Assembly (NCBI RefSeq): GCF_963576615.1 | Contig: NC_088710.1 | Coordinates: 2,522,001 to 2,586,000 of the forward strand | Length of the DNA: 64,000 nt | Source of the DNA: Watersipora subatra | Taxonomy: Eukaryota > Bryozoa > Gymnolaemata > Cheilostomatida > Watersiporidae | Direction: 5' to 3' | Notes under the pieces: model-generated | What the model saw: the letters and a program-made list of their open reading frames with translations, nothing else | Databases searched by the model: none | What the model was told of the DNA's origin: nothing | In this document: in pieces, positions 35,220 to 50,759 of the stretch | Position numbering within the stretch: position 1 is the stretch's first letter | How the letters are laid out: each line of letters begins with the position of its first letter | Program-made: the position numbers and the translations under genes

Positions 35220-36385
35220 CAGCAAAACAAAGTTGTAACCACGTGTAGTCAAGGGCAACAAACAGAGAGCAATCTACCATTGAGTTCAATTGTATCGAAT
35301 AATTGGGTAATCAAGCGGGAGATAAGCCAATCATATGAGTTGTTTATAGCAGTTTTATTTCAGATAAGTCTAAAATGGCGTATATTCAGTTTGCTGTACG
35401 ATGTCACCAAAGGTCGTCTTTTTTATTGTGTTTTTGTGTTTCGGCTTTCCAAAAGCTTTTAAAAAATTTCCATCAAACTATATACAGTTTTATATAAGAC
35501 TAGCTCATCTAAATTGGAATGTTAGTTCAGTGTACAATGTTTGTTGTGGGAAAGTGCATAGCATAACAAAGTTGTAACCACATGTAGTCAAGGACAACAA
35601 ACAGAGAGCAATCTACCATTGAGTTCAATTGTATCGAATAATTGGGTAATCAAGCGGGAGATAAGCCAATCATATGAGTTGTTTATAGCAGTTCTATTTC
35701 AGATAAGCCTAAAATGGCATATATTCAGTCTGCTGTAAGAAGTCTCCTAAGGTAGTGTTTTTTTATTGTTTTTCGGCTTTCCAGGAGTTTAAAAAAAATT
35801 TCCATCAAACTGTATACAGTTTTATATAAGACTCATCTATATTGGAATTTTAGTTCAGTGTACAATGTTTGTTGTGGGAAAGTGCATAGCAAAACAAAGT
35901 TGTAACCAAGTGTAGTCAATGACAACAAACCGACCAATCTTCTATTGTGTCCAATCATATCAAATAATTGGGTAATTAAGTGTGAGATAAACCAATCATC
36001 CAAGTCGTTAGAGAATATTACCAATGTGTGAGAGACAGTGAACAAGCAGATAATTGGTCTTGTCTTTGTTTTTATATTGTTTTTAGCTTTCTAGAATTTT
36101 TTAAAATAAGCTACCAAACAATAGACAGTTTCATATAAGGCTAACTCGTCTACATTGAAATGTCCCCTTACAAAGAACAATGCTTGTTGCAAGAATCTGC
36201 ATAGCAAAACGAAGTCGTAACCAAGTGTAGTCAATGACAACAAACAGTGAGCAATTTTCCAATTCAGTTTGATCGTATCAAATAATTGGATAATTAAGCG
36301 TGAGATAAGCCAATCATACGAACCCGTAGGGAATATTACTCATGTGTGAGAGACTCTGAGCAGGAATCTAGTTACACATTGAGTG
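35220..36385. repeat. About 330-bp tandem repeat, 4 copies, upstream of tektin
   Basis: Copies begin near 35227, 35568, 35894 and 36209 with AC(A/G)AAGT(T/C)GTAACCA. Each carries ATAATTGG(G/A)TAAT and GATAA(G/A)CCAATCAT about 90-120 bp later. Copies 1 and 2 are most alike; copy 4 is most diverged. The ATTGG and CCAAT pair is kept in all four. It ends about 430 bp before the tektin start codon. Confidence 0.88.
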
Positions 36386-36821
36386 TTGATTCTAATACTT
36401 TCATGTTGAATATGAATATAACATGGAATATACTTACTCTATCATTATAATATAATAAATTATAAAATACCTTGATTCAACTTTTTTTATTTTTAAAAGT
36501 CTACAGATGTTTTGAAAGTTTTCTGGTTATCTTTTATTGAGCTTGAAAGGAATAGGCCTATGTGATTTTATAAATTTTCAAATACAATTTTCAAATGTAC
36601 TGTTTTTAGAGTTACAATTTTTATAGTTTTATAAAATATTAAGCAGTTTGAGGCATGTACATCTTATTTGATTTTCTATAAGATAATTGATACTATGGCG
36701 ATAAGATATCAACCAAATTATCAGCCACAATTATCAAAAAGATAACAAATATGTACTTTGGTATAACCCTTAGCGAGATGATATGTATTCTATGTGACTC
36801 CTTCTCTCAGCAGGTAAGAAT

Positions 36822-40305
<3,484 letters not shown>

Positions 40306-40839
40306 AACTCCTCCATTTTCAGACTTATCAAGTCATGAGATGAGCTCAATTCTTATTAAAAGTAAATGTTTGCTTTGAATTGTTGTCCTGGGCAAAAACT
40401 GCAATTTTATCTTAGAAATTCTTTAAAATCTTTGATTCGTATTTGCACAATAACCTATACGCTTACAAAAGACTAATATTTTGGAGTTGTTTGCTTTTAT
40501 TTATGTATCAGTAAGTGTTTGTATCCTCTAAAGTATAATAATGTTTATGAATCACTGAGTGTGTTACTTGATGTGCTTTTCATATGGTCCATCCACAAAA
40601 CACGTCGCAGTAACACTATAATATAACGTGTTTTTATTGAATATTTATTTTCAGGTTTACGTTTCATTATCGTGAGTATTTTTATAGCAACTGTAATTTA
40701 CCACAGCAGTTTTACTGATATCTGTGGAGAGACGCTCAGAGCACTGAAGATGAATGCTAACCGCAAATAGTTATCAACAAATCAAATGATTATTTTATAT
40801 TAATGAGAATGTATTTTGCACATTAACATTTCCTTTATA

Positions 40840-40845
40840 AATAAA
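40840..40845 (+). terminator. Candidate tektin poly(A) signal
   Basis: An AATAAA about 535 nt after the tektin stop, in AT-rich sequence (TTATAAATAAAGTT). Confidence 0.5.
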
Positions 40846-40859
40846 GTTATTTTTTGCAC

Positions 40860-42150
40860 AAAATGTTGAGTTCAATTTCATGGAAACTGCTCAAATCATA
40901 AAAACATTTGAGGCATTGTGTATCAAAGATAGATAAGTAAAAATGACTAGTGTCAAGGAGCTTAAAACTCCAAAATTAAACTGCCAAACCAGGAATAAAA
41001 TTGAATAGCAATAGGTTATGCTGTACAATCTTTAACTCACACATTTTAGCCATAGTTTTGAATAGCCATGTTTTATCACCTTTATTTACAAGATACAACT
41101 ACTTACATAGTTAGCATACTTCTGCAGCCGTGAGTTTATTGTCGGAGAGAACTTACAAAATTATGAAATTTACACGTGCTAGTTTTCATGTCTTTCGTGC
41201 TTTTGTTTTGCTCCAATCAGTTTTAGGGATGTTAACTACCTATGTTAACTAACCTGTGAACTACCTCATCACAAAGCATTAGCAAAGCACCTCATTGGTG
41301 AAAGTTTACTCTGAAAATCAAAGCAATGCTGAAAAGACCACAACTGTAATCGTCTTCAAAAATTGTTTGCAAACATTCAACAGAGTAACAGTAGGCTTTA
41401 GTAGTTGCTCTCACATTCGTGAGTCCCAAGGAAAAGAACACAACTCCTGTAAATACTTACCTACTATTAATGCTTGTAAATACCTGTTTCTAGTGTTTTT
41501 GTATCACTAAACAACTAGCCCGAGTAATTGTATTATTTATTAACTATGCAAAGAATCTCAAGTTGAGCCAGAATTCTGAGTCTGCAAACTAAGAAAGTAG
41601 GTGAAATGTGAATTATGGTACGCTGAAGTATTCTGATCAAAATCTGGTATTGCATCGTGAACTTTCCAAGCTGTTCATGGGTTACTTTTAATAAATAGCT
41701 TTTTGCCTCACTTTATAATGGTTAGCAACTTCATAACTTTACACTGAATCCAATAGCTGTTCTTTTACTGCTACTTGCAGCCCAACTGTGATGACTGTAC
41801 AATAAGAGAGGAAAACTATAACTAGAGCTATCCACCAACCAAATGGTTACAGAGTATTGTTATAGTTCTACTAGTGAGTTATAACAGAACATAATATATT
41901 TTATTGCAATATTTCAGAATACTTCAGAATGTACAACAAAGTGTTGAAGTAGACTAGAGAATACCATAATGAGCTATTACAGGTTAGAACACTCCAGAAT
42001 ATATGTAAGCCACTTTTAGCGAAACCATAACTGCATTTGCTCAATCGTTTGTTCTTCGGTGCATCAAAATGTATTTGTTAGAAGATCCTTGAACATATCA
42101 AAATATACCATAATGTTTCTGTACAAACAGGGTAGCACAAGCCATACTAG
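40860..42150. other. Gene-free stretch right of tektin
   Basis: No supported coding sequence or array. Confidence 0.3.
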
Positions 42151-42154
42151 AACA

Positions 42155-42355
42155 CACAATATTTACTATAATAAGAGCCGTGTCTGTCTGTCTGAAGTAA
42201 TACTAAGAGTGTTGGGAAAAAGATTGTGGCACACTGGCATTGAACCCAGGCATTACAGATATTCCAGACTAAAAAAACTCTCATACAACACCAAGCGCTC
42301 TACTATCTGCACCACTAGACCACCTCGTAGCATCAAAGAATAATTGTGCCCATAG
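42155..42355 (-). mobile_element. tRNA-derived SINE-like copy (second type)
   Basis: On -, GAGGTGGTCTAGTGGTGCAG followed by TAGTAGAGCGCTTGG is tRNA-like, and GGGTTCAATGCC fits a B box. The 3' end carries TTCAGACAGACAGACACGGC and TCTTATTATAGTAAA, the tail shared with 12805-12838 and 31165-31195. Confidence 0.65.
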
Positions 42356-42907
42356 TTATTATGTATGGACACAATTCTCGCAGTGCAGGGACTGCCAGTG
42401 TATGAGTACAGATAATAAGAGAATTTATATTTACTCTGGTAAAGTGAATCCAAATTTGTTCTGAGTGAGAAAGTAATAGAGAAACTGCCGACTTGATCAT
42501 CTATGATTGGTTGCTACAAACTGAACTTGAACAACCTTAAATTGAAATTTTACCACTTTTATCAGCAAATTTTTGTCAGCCAAGCATGAAATTTTTCCAT
42601 ATATACCGGTTGATCCAGATTTTGGCAAAATTTACCTGATTAGCGCAACTTGAAAACTGTCCAACATTCCTTGGTTGATCCGGCTAGCAATACTTCCACC
42701 ACAGTCGCTACGACATGACATGGTAAAATGTTTAAAGTCATACACATATTTTATCTGAAGAGACTAAACGAGTGGCCAAACCACAAGTTTGCATATCTCA
42801 ATAGATACAATCCAAGTTTCAACTGAACTTATGAATATCATTCCTGCTGATTATTGTTTGATTCTATTTTCGAGTGTGAATAAAGATTGAATTGACTATT
42901 TTTATAG

Positions 42908-43246
42908 TAATAGCGTGAGTCCTAACATTGTTCAAGCAACTGTGAGCCTATATTGTAATAGAGTGAGTCCTAACATTGTCCAAGCAACTGTGAGCCTATA
43001 TTGTAATAGAGTGAGTGCTAACATTGTCCAAGCAACTGTGAGCCTATATTGTAATAGAGTGAGTCCTAACATTGTCCAAGCAACTGTGAGCCTATATTGT
43101 AATAGAGTGAGTCCTAACATTGTCCAAGCAACTGTGAGCCTATATTGTAATAGAGTGAGTCCTAACATTGTCCAAGCAACTGTGAGCCTATATTGTAATA
43201 GAGTGAGTCCTAACATTGTCCAAGCAACTGTGAGCCTATATTGCGC
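42908..43246. repeat. 48-bp tandem array (7 copies)
   Basis: The unit is AGAGTGAGTCCTAACATTGT followed by CCAAGCAACTGTGAGCC and TATATTGTAAT. It is almost perfect. Frames of 94 and 111 aa on the two strands are a product of the 16-codon period. Confidence 0.95.
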
Positions 43247-43249
43247 CTG

Positions 43250-45235
43250 AATGGACTAAATCGAGAGCAACTGAAGGCACTAGAATACAAGCTTTTGGAC
43301 TTCAGGTAGTGCTGCCGGCTCTGGTGTCAGTATCGCTATAAAATACGAAAAGAGAACTGCTATACTATCAGAATTTGTTCAGTGAAATTTTTAAACAATT
43401 TTTTAATTTTTTTAACTTCTCAAAGCGCACCGGACTACCACCAACTAGTATTATCTTAAAATTAATTCGTTAATAGGCACCAAAAATTTTGCATTGTTGG
43501 TAATGTAAGAAAAGCAAGTAGCATTATCTGGCTAGTATCTTGCACTTCCTGAAGCACTTGAAGCACTAGCAAGCACTTACTGAAAAATCGTCTATTGACT
43601 GGCAGAGTTTTGACAAGTTTGCTGTTTCATAGTCAAGTGCAACAATGAGCTGTCTATGAATTGTGTGGACGACCTGATAAAACATTCGTCTGACCAAGTT
43701 GGAAGCAGAGATATACCCAAACAGTTAAATGTTCACGGCACTGACAGGTGGTCAATGACAGTGATTTCTTATATAGTAGGCTCTAGATTATAAATGGCAT
43801 CGGAGACTTGAAAGGTGTCTAGAAGACCACCTGTGCCAGCCCTCCATCATCAGCATCTATTAACCGAGTTTCTTATGCCAAAGTGCCAGACATAAATTTG
43901 AGGAAATCCTGTAACAGAAATATACCTATTAACCAAATTTTTGTTATATACTTATACATACTATATTTATTATTGTTAGAAAAGCTAGTTCCGTAAAGAA
44001 TAATATAGAAAAAGCACATGATACACCGCGTGCAGAGTGAATTACAGCATAATAAATAAAATAAAGAGTACTTAGCTAATCACTACAAGTTTGTTTCAAG
44101 TAGATATACGTCTGCTCTTATCAGGTGATAATGTATGTCGGTATGTAACCAGTGTATATCTACTTGAAACAAATTTGTTGCGATTAAGTACCACATGTAT
44201 TTTGTGTCAACTTAAAACAAATTAAACATTAACAATTAATTAACAGTTAAATACTCTTTATATTCGATATTATATAATATACTATACATAATATATTATA
44301 GTATATCATATATAATATATGATTGCATAAAAATTTTATTAGATGATGCCGGATGATCGGAAAGGCAGGCATGTAGCGTAAGCTGTCTGCTTAATGAAAG
44401 GGTATTTACTTGATATAGTTCAGCAGATCCATGACATTTTGACCTTTAACCTTTGAAAGTGAAATAATCTATATATATTTATCAGTCTCAGTTCAACTTT
44501 TCAGATGTGAATTGAGGAATTGACCTAATTGTATAAATTCACTAGACCAAGCAAGAGCACTGGCTTCAATGAAATGGGGTCATGAAAATATGAAAGGTTG
44601 TTGTTTGAAAAACATCCTCTTTTTATCGCATAACTAACACGGCTTTGCAATGCGAATGTTAACCGAGTTTATGATGCAGATTAGCGATTAGCTAGAAAAG
44701 CTATTAACAATGACTATGGGATCATGTAAACAACCCATTGAGCAACCGAGACCATCCATAACCTTGCTAGAGTCACATTCCACATTCCACTGCATACTGC
44801 ATGCCAACTTATGTAAGTCTGGACAAAGGTCAGTATAATGTATCAGACATTCATGGAAATGAATGCACAATCTATTTAGCAAGTTAGTTGAAATTGAGGT
44901 TAGGTGAGGTCTGAGAATTTTAATTGTTGGAGGCAGGCCTGAGTCCAGCTATTATTTATTCCATCAAATTTTTTTTAAAACACTCTGTTGTGTTATTTGA
45001 CCATACCATGAGCTCTTCACCTACGAATGTTACTTTTATATATATTATTTGTTGATATATATGTTTCTATATAGTTATAAAAATACATATATATGTATGG
45101 ATAGATATTTATGCTTGTCGTCTGTGAGGCAACCTAGTTGTTTCATGGCAGGAAGTCAACTCTCATTGGTAATGGGATTTGTGTCTCTTGCCTAAGCTCT
45201 GAGCTGCACTGATAAGGCTTCAATAGCCGAAACAG
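43250..45235. other. Gene-free stretch
   Basis: No supported gene. An inverted pair (GTAGATATAC...GTATATCTACTTGAAACAAA) lies at about 44100-44175 and an AT-rich palindromic tract at 44270-44320. Confidence 0.3.
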
Positions 45236-45237
45236 TA

Positions 45238-45403
45238 CTGTCTGTAGCATGAGTATATACAAGTATATACTCATGCTACAGACAGCATGAGTATATATCA
45301 CACAATATATATCTGTATATATTATTACACGACATATATATATACATATGACGACATATATATATATTATTACACGACATATAAATATATATATATATAC
45401 GAC

Positions 45404-45457
<54 letters not shown>

Positions 45458-45460
45458 TAC
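45238..45460. repeat. Perfect 22-bp-arm palindrome followed by AT microsatellite
   Basis: TGTCTGTAGCATGAGTATAT and its exact reverse complement meet around AA near 45260. The AT-rich tract to 45455 ends in about 44 bp of pure (TA)n. Confidence 0.9.
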
Positions 45461-45605
45461 GTATATTTCAATGTTTGTCTATTTGTCTGTCATTCGTCTG
45501 TTCAGTTGTAACGATAAAGTTTTAGCAATAAAAAGTCACCTTCGTACTAGATTTGAACTTGTGTCATTCCAATCACTAGTATACTAACAAGTTTACTAAC
45601 AAGTA
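45456..45605 (-). mobile_element. Partial SINE-like copy
   Basis: CTGTTCAGTTGTAACGATAA, GTTTTAGCAATAAAAAG and GATTTGAACTTGTG align with the SINE-like copy at 30890-31060. The A-box end is degenerate. Confidence 0.55.
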
Positions 45606-45632
45606 TCCACAAGGATAAGCCATTCTCATCAT

Positions 45633-45882
45633 ATCCATTGTTGTTACCATTCAGTGTATATCCATTGTTGTTACCATTCAGTGTATATCCATTGTTGTTA
45701 CCATTCAGTGTATATCCATTGTTGTTACCATTCAGTGTATATCCATTGTTGTTACCATTCAGTGTATATCCATTGTTGTTACCATTCAGTGTATATCCTT
45801 TGTTGTTACCATTCAGTGTATATCCATTGTTGTTACTATTCAGTGTATATCCATTGTTGTTACCATTCAGTGTATATCCTTT
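45633..45882. repeat. 27-bp tandem array (about 9 copies)
   Basis: The unit is CCATTGTTGTTACCATTCAG followed by TGTATAT. Two frames of 87 and 107 aa run through it as periodicity products. Confidence 0.95.
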
Positions 45883-45919
45883 TCACGATTGCACACGCTA
45901 AATCATTAATTAATACAGT

Positions 45920-45996
45920 GCTCTCTCAGGCTACGATGGCTCTCTCAGGCTATGATGGCTCTCTCAGGCTACGATAATTCTCTCAGGCTACGATGC
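45920..45996. repeat. 19-bp tandem repeat (4 copies)
   Basis: The unit is GCTCTCTCAGGCTACGATG, with one copy changed to GATAATT at the junction. Confidence 0.9.
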
Positions 45997-46004
45997 ACCT
46001 GCTA

Positions 46005-46745
46005 TAAGATCTTTTTCGCCTTACCATGTAGAACGTGGTGCTTTTTTTCTGACACGCGATATCAACAAAAAATTTACTGGAAATTACAATTTAGCAGTAG
46101 GTGTACTGATTACGATGAAATAATGAAAATGCTGGTATAGTGTACACTGAAATTTCTTTAACACTCGAAAGAGATACGATGCTCGCTCGCTCTCTATCTC
46201 AGTCCAGCGTTATTCGCTATAAGTTATAGACAAGATGAAACCGAAGACAGGTAGGTTGGTAAATTTTAGCCGATGACAATGTTGAAGTTTATTTTAGTAA
46301 AATACCTACTAAAACTTATCTTCAAGTATGTGATTAGTAAGCTAAACTTATTTAAGTTAAATTCAATGTTTATGTTATACATCTGTCTCCAAGGTAAGAA
46401 CTCTCATACGCTATGTACTGCGCATAGCACATTTTATTGCAGATCATAACCTCTAAACACACTAAAGTTACTGTAGGTAACTATAGTTACTGTAGGTAAC
46501 TATAGTTACTGTAGGTAACTAAAGTTACTGTAGGTAACTAAAGTTACTGTAGGTAACTATAGTTACTGAGGTTGACATATTATTTTGTTACTAATTTTTA
46601 ATATCTACACTACTTATATAAAATTTTGATTATTTTTACCAGGGAATGTTTGCATTAGATAATAACTATGGGTTTCTATACCACTCTCAACAACATTTTA
46701 ACTTTTTTGATGCTAACACTGAAACCAATTACAATCATATAATTG
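46005..46745. mobile_element. Diverged inverted relative of the 5376-6122 element
   Basis: Read on -, it follows the same order as 5376-6122: a GTGTTAGCAT-like start (compare GTGTTGGCAT), AAAATGTTGTTGAGAG (compare AAAATGTTGTATAGAG), GGTAACTATAGTTAC (compare GTAACTATAGTTACC), then GCGAGCGAGCATCGTATCTC (compare GAGCGAGCATCTCTTTC). Ends are eroded and the boundaries approximate. Confidence 0.6.
46466..46568. repeat. 19-bp array inside the TIR element (5-6 copies)
   Basis: The unit is ACTATAGTTACTGTAGGTA. The related element at 5376-6122 has a single AGTAACTATAGTTACCTACA at this place, so the array looks like local amplification of one internal palindrome. Confidence 0.85.
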
Positions 46746-47133
46746 TGTACCAAATCATGTTTCAATGTAATCACAGCAAAACAGACTTTATTTAACTATG
46801 GCTTGCTAATTATTTCACATTTAAACACCTTTACGCTTGTTTTACGTTTTCACGTAATCTATGTTTACTGCACAAAACACTTTTTCATGGGATGAAATTC
46901 AAAAGTTATGGTTGTTTGAAAAAGTTGGAAAGCCCTTACAGTTTTAGTTCTATCATGGTATGAAATTTGAAAGTTAGAATGGTAACTGTTGTTATACAGT
47001 TAATAAAAATAAATTTTCAATATGTAATAAAAGTATGTTACCAGAATGTAGAGGCAACTCCTACTACAGATAATACATTTGTCCACATGAAAAGTATTTA
47101 GCTTTTACAGATTTGCCTAAACCAAAAATAGGA

Positions 47134-47254
47134 GCGTAACGGCACATTTGGAATTGAAACGGCACATTTGAAATTGAAATGGCACGTTTGAAATTGAAAC
47201 GGCACATTTGAAATTGAAACGGCACATTTGAAATTAAAACGGCACATTTGAAAA
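47134..47254. repeat. 20-bp tandem array (6 copies)
   Basis: The unit is GGCACATTTGAAATTGAAAC with point variants. Confidence 0.9.
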
Positions 47255-47431
47255 CAACAAATTAAAAACGTAGGTAGCCTAAAAGGTAATGGGGATAATA
47301 AGGCTTTTGAAAAATCTCTAATAGTTAACAATAGTATAAGGTAATATTAACTAATAATAAAAAGTGCATATTTAGCGTGAGCAATCGCGAAAAGGATATA
47401 CCTATACGTATGAGCATTAGTAATGATAAGA

Positions 47432-47645
47432 ATGACTTAGCCTAGTGGTTATGCGCGCATGTTTGTGTGCTCACCATTTGAATATCACGGGTCAAAATCC
47501 TTTGCTGAGTGAATTTTTTACTTGCTAGATTTTAATCGCTACAGCTGGACACAGGGATGAAAACAAAAGACAAACAAACACTGAGATGCGTGTGTGTGTA
47601 ATAATATATATCTGTATATATCTAGATACAGATATATACATATTA
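47432..47645 (+). mobile_element. tRNA-derived SINE-like copy
   Basis: TTAGCCTAGTGGTTATGCGC is A-box-like and CACGGGTCAAAATCC B-box-like. It is followed by GCTACAGCTGGACACAGGGA and AGACAAACAAACACTGAGA, a tail shared with 60830-60910. It ends in an AT-rich palindrome (ATATATCTGTATATATC...). Confidence 0.6.
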
Positions 47646-47649
47646 TCGC

Positions 47650-48990
47650 TAGAAACACTAGTTCTTTAAAAAAGAGCACTCAATAAACTGAGTGTAAACT
47701 GAATTATACTACAAAATAAAATATAAAGAACAATTGAGAAAGATCTTTCTCAAACTATCACCTGATGAGAGCAGGTTTATATCGATGGATGTTTGAGATG
47801 TTGGTTCCCAGGAACGTAGATGGACCAAAATATTTTGAGACCAAACATTTTAGCAACCCGGTGGAAGGCGCTGAGCAGATGCATGTGAAGTTTGAATAAA
47901 ATTCATTACAATTTGGAAACGTATAACATTCATGCGGACTAACAGACAGACACAATGATGAAATGGGTTTAATTAATATAGGTTATTTCTGGTGTGTTTA
48001 TATTTTATTACTCTGTCTTGAGTCAAAGTCCAGAATTCATTGCTATCAAGCCAGAACTATCACTTTAGTTAGGGTCGAACTACCATACAACCCGTACAAC
48101 TCGCAGAAGTCAGATACTAGCCATAATCTTCTTTTTAGTATGTATTTTGGCAAGCACTCACCCAGCGGTTGTCAGTAGGCCATACGCTTCCTGAGTTGTC
48201 ACCTGGCACATGTGCTTCCTAAAATTTGGCAGGTTTTCAATTTTAATGTGATCATGTTAAAAAGATAAAAGCATTGGATACACCCTCGCAGTACGCAGCC
48301 ATACTGAATGATAGTTTTCAGCAAGTATCATCTCAAATTAATTGGCAAAGTTTGCTTGCTATGTGCTTTTAAAATGTGACCCGCTATGACCACCCGAAAA
48401 GAGCTCATGGCATTCATTGAACAATAATTGAGCAAGGTTATGTACGCATGCAATGCCTTAATTTGGGTGTTCCATCAGCATCTTTGCCCATGCCTCAGGG
48501 TACTCTAAATTCACTGCACAAGTTCAAAGCATTGCGCAGTGAGGCATAGGTTCTATTCAAGGTTTGTCATAAGGACTACGGTATTATTCTGGAGGAGTCT
48601 GTGAGGTTCATTGGCTACAGACATACATAAATGTTTGGCATGCCATTTGAAGAACATCACACGCCTAAAACTCCACGAAGAGGAAGGAGAATGTCAAAAA
48701 TCTTCTAAAACTGTGCATAACCAAAAGCATCTGGTTAGGTAGCAGACGCTAACCACCTACACATTTTAATTTGATGTATCGCATGGCGTGCTCCCTTACG
48801 TTATTTACTCTTCTGCTGGTGCAAATACATAAATACTCTAGACTGCATGTAAATATAAAATTCTGTAACATTGACATGTATAACAGACCGCTGTAGGTAT
48901 CACAGGCTATAACCTCCTTTGGTATCAGAGGCAGCAGCAGGTACCACACTTCATAACATAATTCTGTATTACAGGCAGCAGCAGGTATTC
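47650..48990. other. Gene-free stretch
   Basis: No supported gene; two short GGCAGCAGCAGGTA repeats at about 48931 and 48975 precede the TA tract. Confidence 0.3.
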
Positions 48991-48996
48991 TATACA

Positions 48997-48997
<1 letters not shown>

Positions 48998-49083
<86 letters not shown>
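48998..49083. repeat. (TA)n microsatellite
   Basis: About 42 uninterrupted TA units. The 142-aa frame on - that crosses it is not a gene. Confidence 0.98.
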
Positions 49084-49084
<1 letters not shown>

Positions 49085-49787
49085 TAGCAGCACTCTATAG
49101 CCTCTGAGAGTTGGAGGGCATTTTACCAAGACTCCTGACTTCCTGCACTTCTTGAGTGTTTTCAAGTGCTTCTTCAAGATGTTCTTGAACTTCTAACTTA
49201 AATTTTCCAAGGTCATGTAAGGTCATAAGACAAAGGTCAAAGGTGTCTGTCGACTGCTTACAGTTTAGAGCATAAAATGAGGCTGACAAAAGTTTGGCAT
49301 AGCTGCACTCTCCAACACTTCATCCAAATTAACCCTCTTTCAGCTACCTGCAAATACTCGTCATGCGTGTCCGAGATTTGGCTGGACACTGATGATTTAA
49401 AGCCACTAGCCTGCTAAGAAAATATCAAAGTCATTTCATTCTAGTTCACTTAAAAATATTTTGTGAGCGTCATTAGCGTCATAATACAACACGGTCTTGC
49501 TTCTTAATCACTATGTATACCAGAAGATTGTTTAACATGTAAATTGTTAAAATTCTCAAATAAGTTTTTCCATTACAAGTAATAAAAATGCTTTTAATTC
49601 ATTTCAAAACTAAACGATTATTTTAAAAGTACTTGACACTACACGATAAATTGTACATGTATAATAGAAGGTTGTACGGCCTTAATATGTAAAATGTATG
49701 ATCTCTCATGAATATTCTATTAATAGAGTAGGCTGACTGGAGAGTGTAACATAGCTTGTGTAAACATCCCTATGAAATTCTACATCA

Positions 49788-50135
49788 AGAGAGAGGAGAT
49801 AAAGAGAAGGAGATAAAGAAGGAAATCGAGAGAAAGAAGGAAATAGAGAGAAGGAAATAAAGAGGAAATGAGAAAACAAGGAGAGAGGCAAAAAAGGCAG
49901 AGAAAAAACGACTGAGCGAAAATAAAAGAGCGAGATAGGGAAAGAGATAAAGGAGGTGCGAGAAAGAAAGGGTAAGAGGATGAGAGGGTGAGAGGGGAGA
50001 TAGAGAGAAGGTGAGAGGATGAGAGGGCGAGAGGGCGAGAGGGCGAGAGGGCGAGAGGGCGAGAGGGCGAGAGGGCGAGAGGGGAAAGATAAGAGGAGAG
50101 AAAAGAAGAGGAGAAAGGGGAGAAAGGAGCAGTTG
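49788..50135. repeat. Polypurine tract with 9-bp GAGAGGGCG array
   Basis: About 340 bp almost entirely of G and A on +, with seven or eight copies of GAGAGGGCG at about 50024-50085. A triplex- or H-DNA-capable sequence, ending about 620 bp before the UGT start codon. Long Ser/Leu/Pro frames on - are artefacts. Confidence 0.93.
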
Positions 50136-50759
50136 GCAACTGGGCAGTTTCATAGAGTGATCTAGCTTGTTTCCTAGAAAGGGTTAGTGTCGAATGAGTT
50201 GTTTGAATTCTAAAGCATCTGAAATAAAATTTGGAATTCTTCGTTCCAACTCTGATTTATTTGCAATCTGAAATGTTCAAAAGACTTTCTAATTTTTCAA
50301 TGATTTCGCCATTGACACGTAACAAGCTTATCCGAAAACAGAGTAAATATATGTCAAATATGCATGCATAGTTAGAACAGATCGAGCAAAGGGCAATGAA
50401 GAAATAAAACAAAACAGTAATTTGAGTAGCTATGGTTATATACAGCAGTCCACCTGCATTGTGCAGACAACTCCACCAGCCAGCTCAATTGGATGGCTAG
50501 CTCAATGTAGCTTTCAGCATAAACAAAACAATTTTAAGGCAAAAACTCAGTCATGCTGACTCATCCTGTATTATTTATTGCATAAAATTAGAAGACTGAA
50601 TACATGGCTAGCTCCATGAGATGACAAACTCCGCCTAGTGGAAAACTGGTGAGGTGAAAACCATCAGATCGTAATTATCTTAGCTCCGCCCTAATATTTC
50701 AATTGTGACATCCTATTTAAGGACTGCATAATAATATGACTTTCTAAAAGGTTGATAAG

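Noticed and set aside
49095-50153. Frames of 61-142 aa on - rich in Ser, Leu and Pro or in alternating Tyr and Ile
   Set aside because: They translate the polypurine tract and the (TA)n tract.
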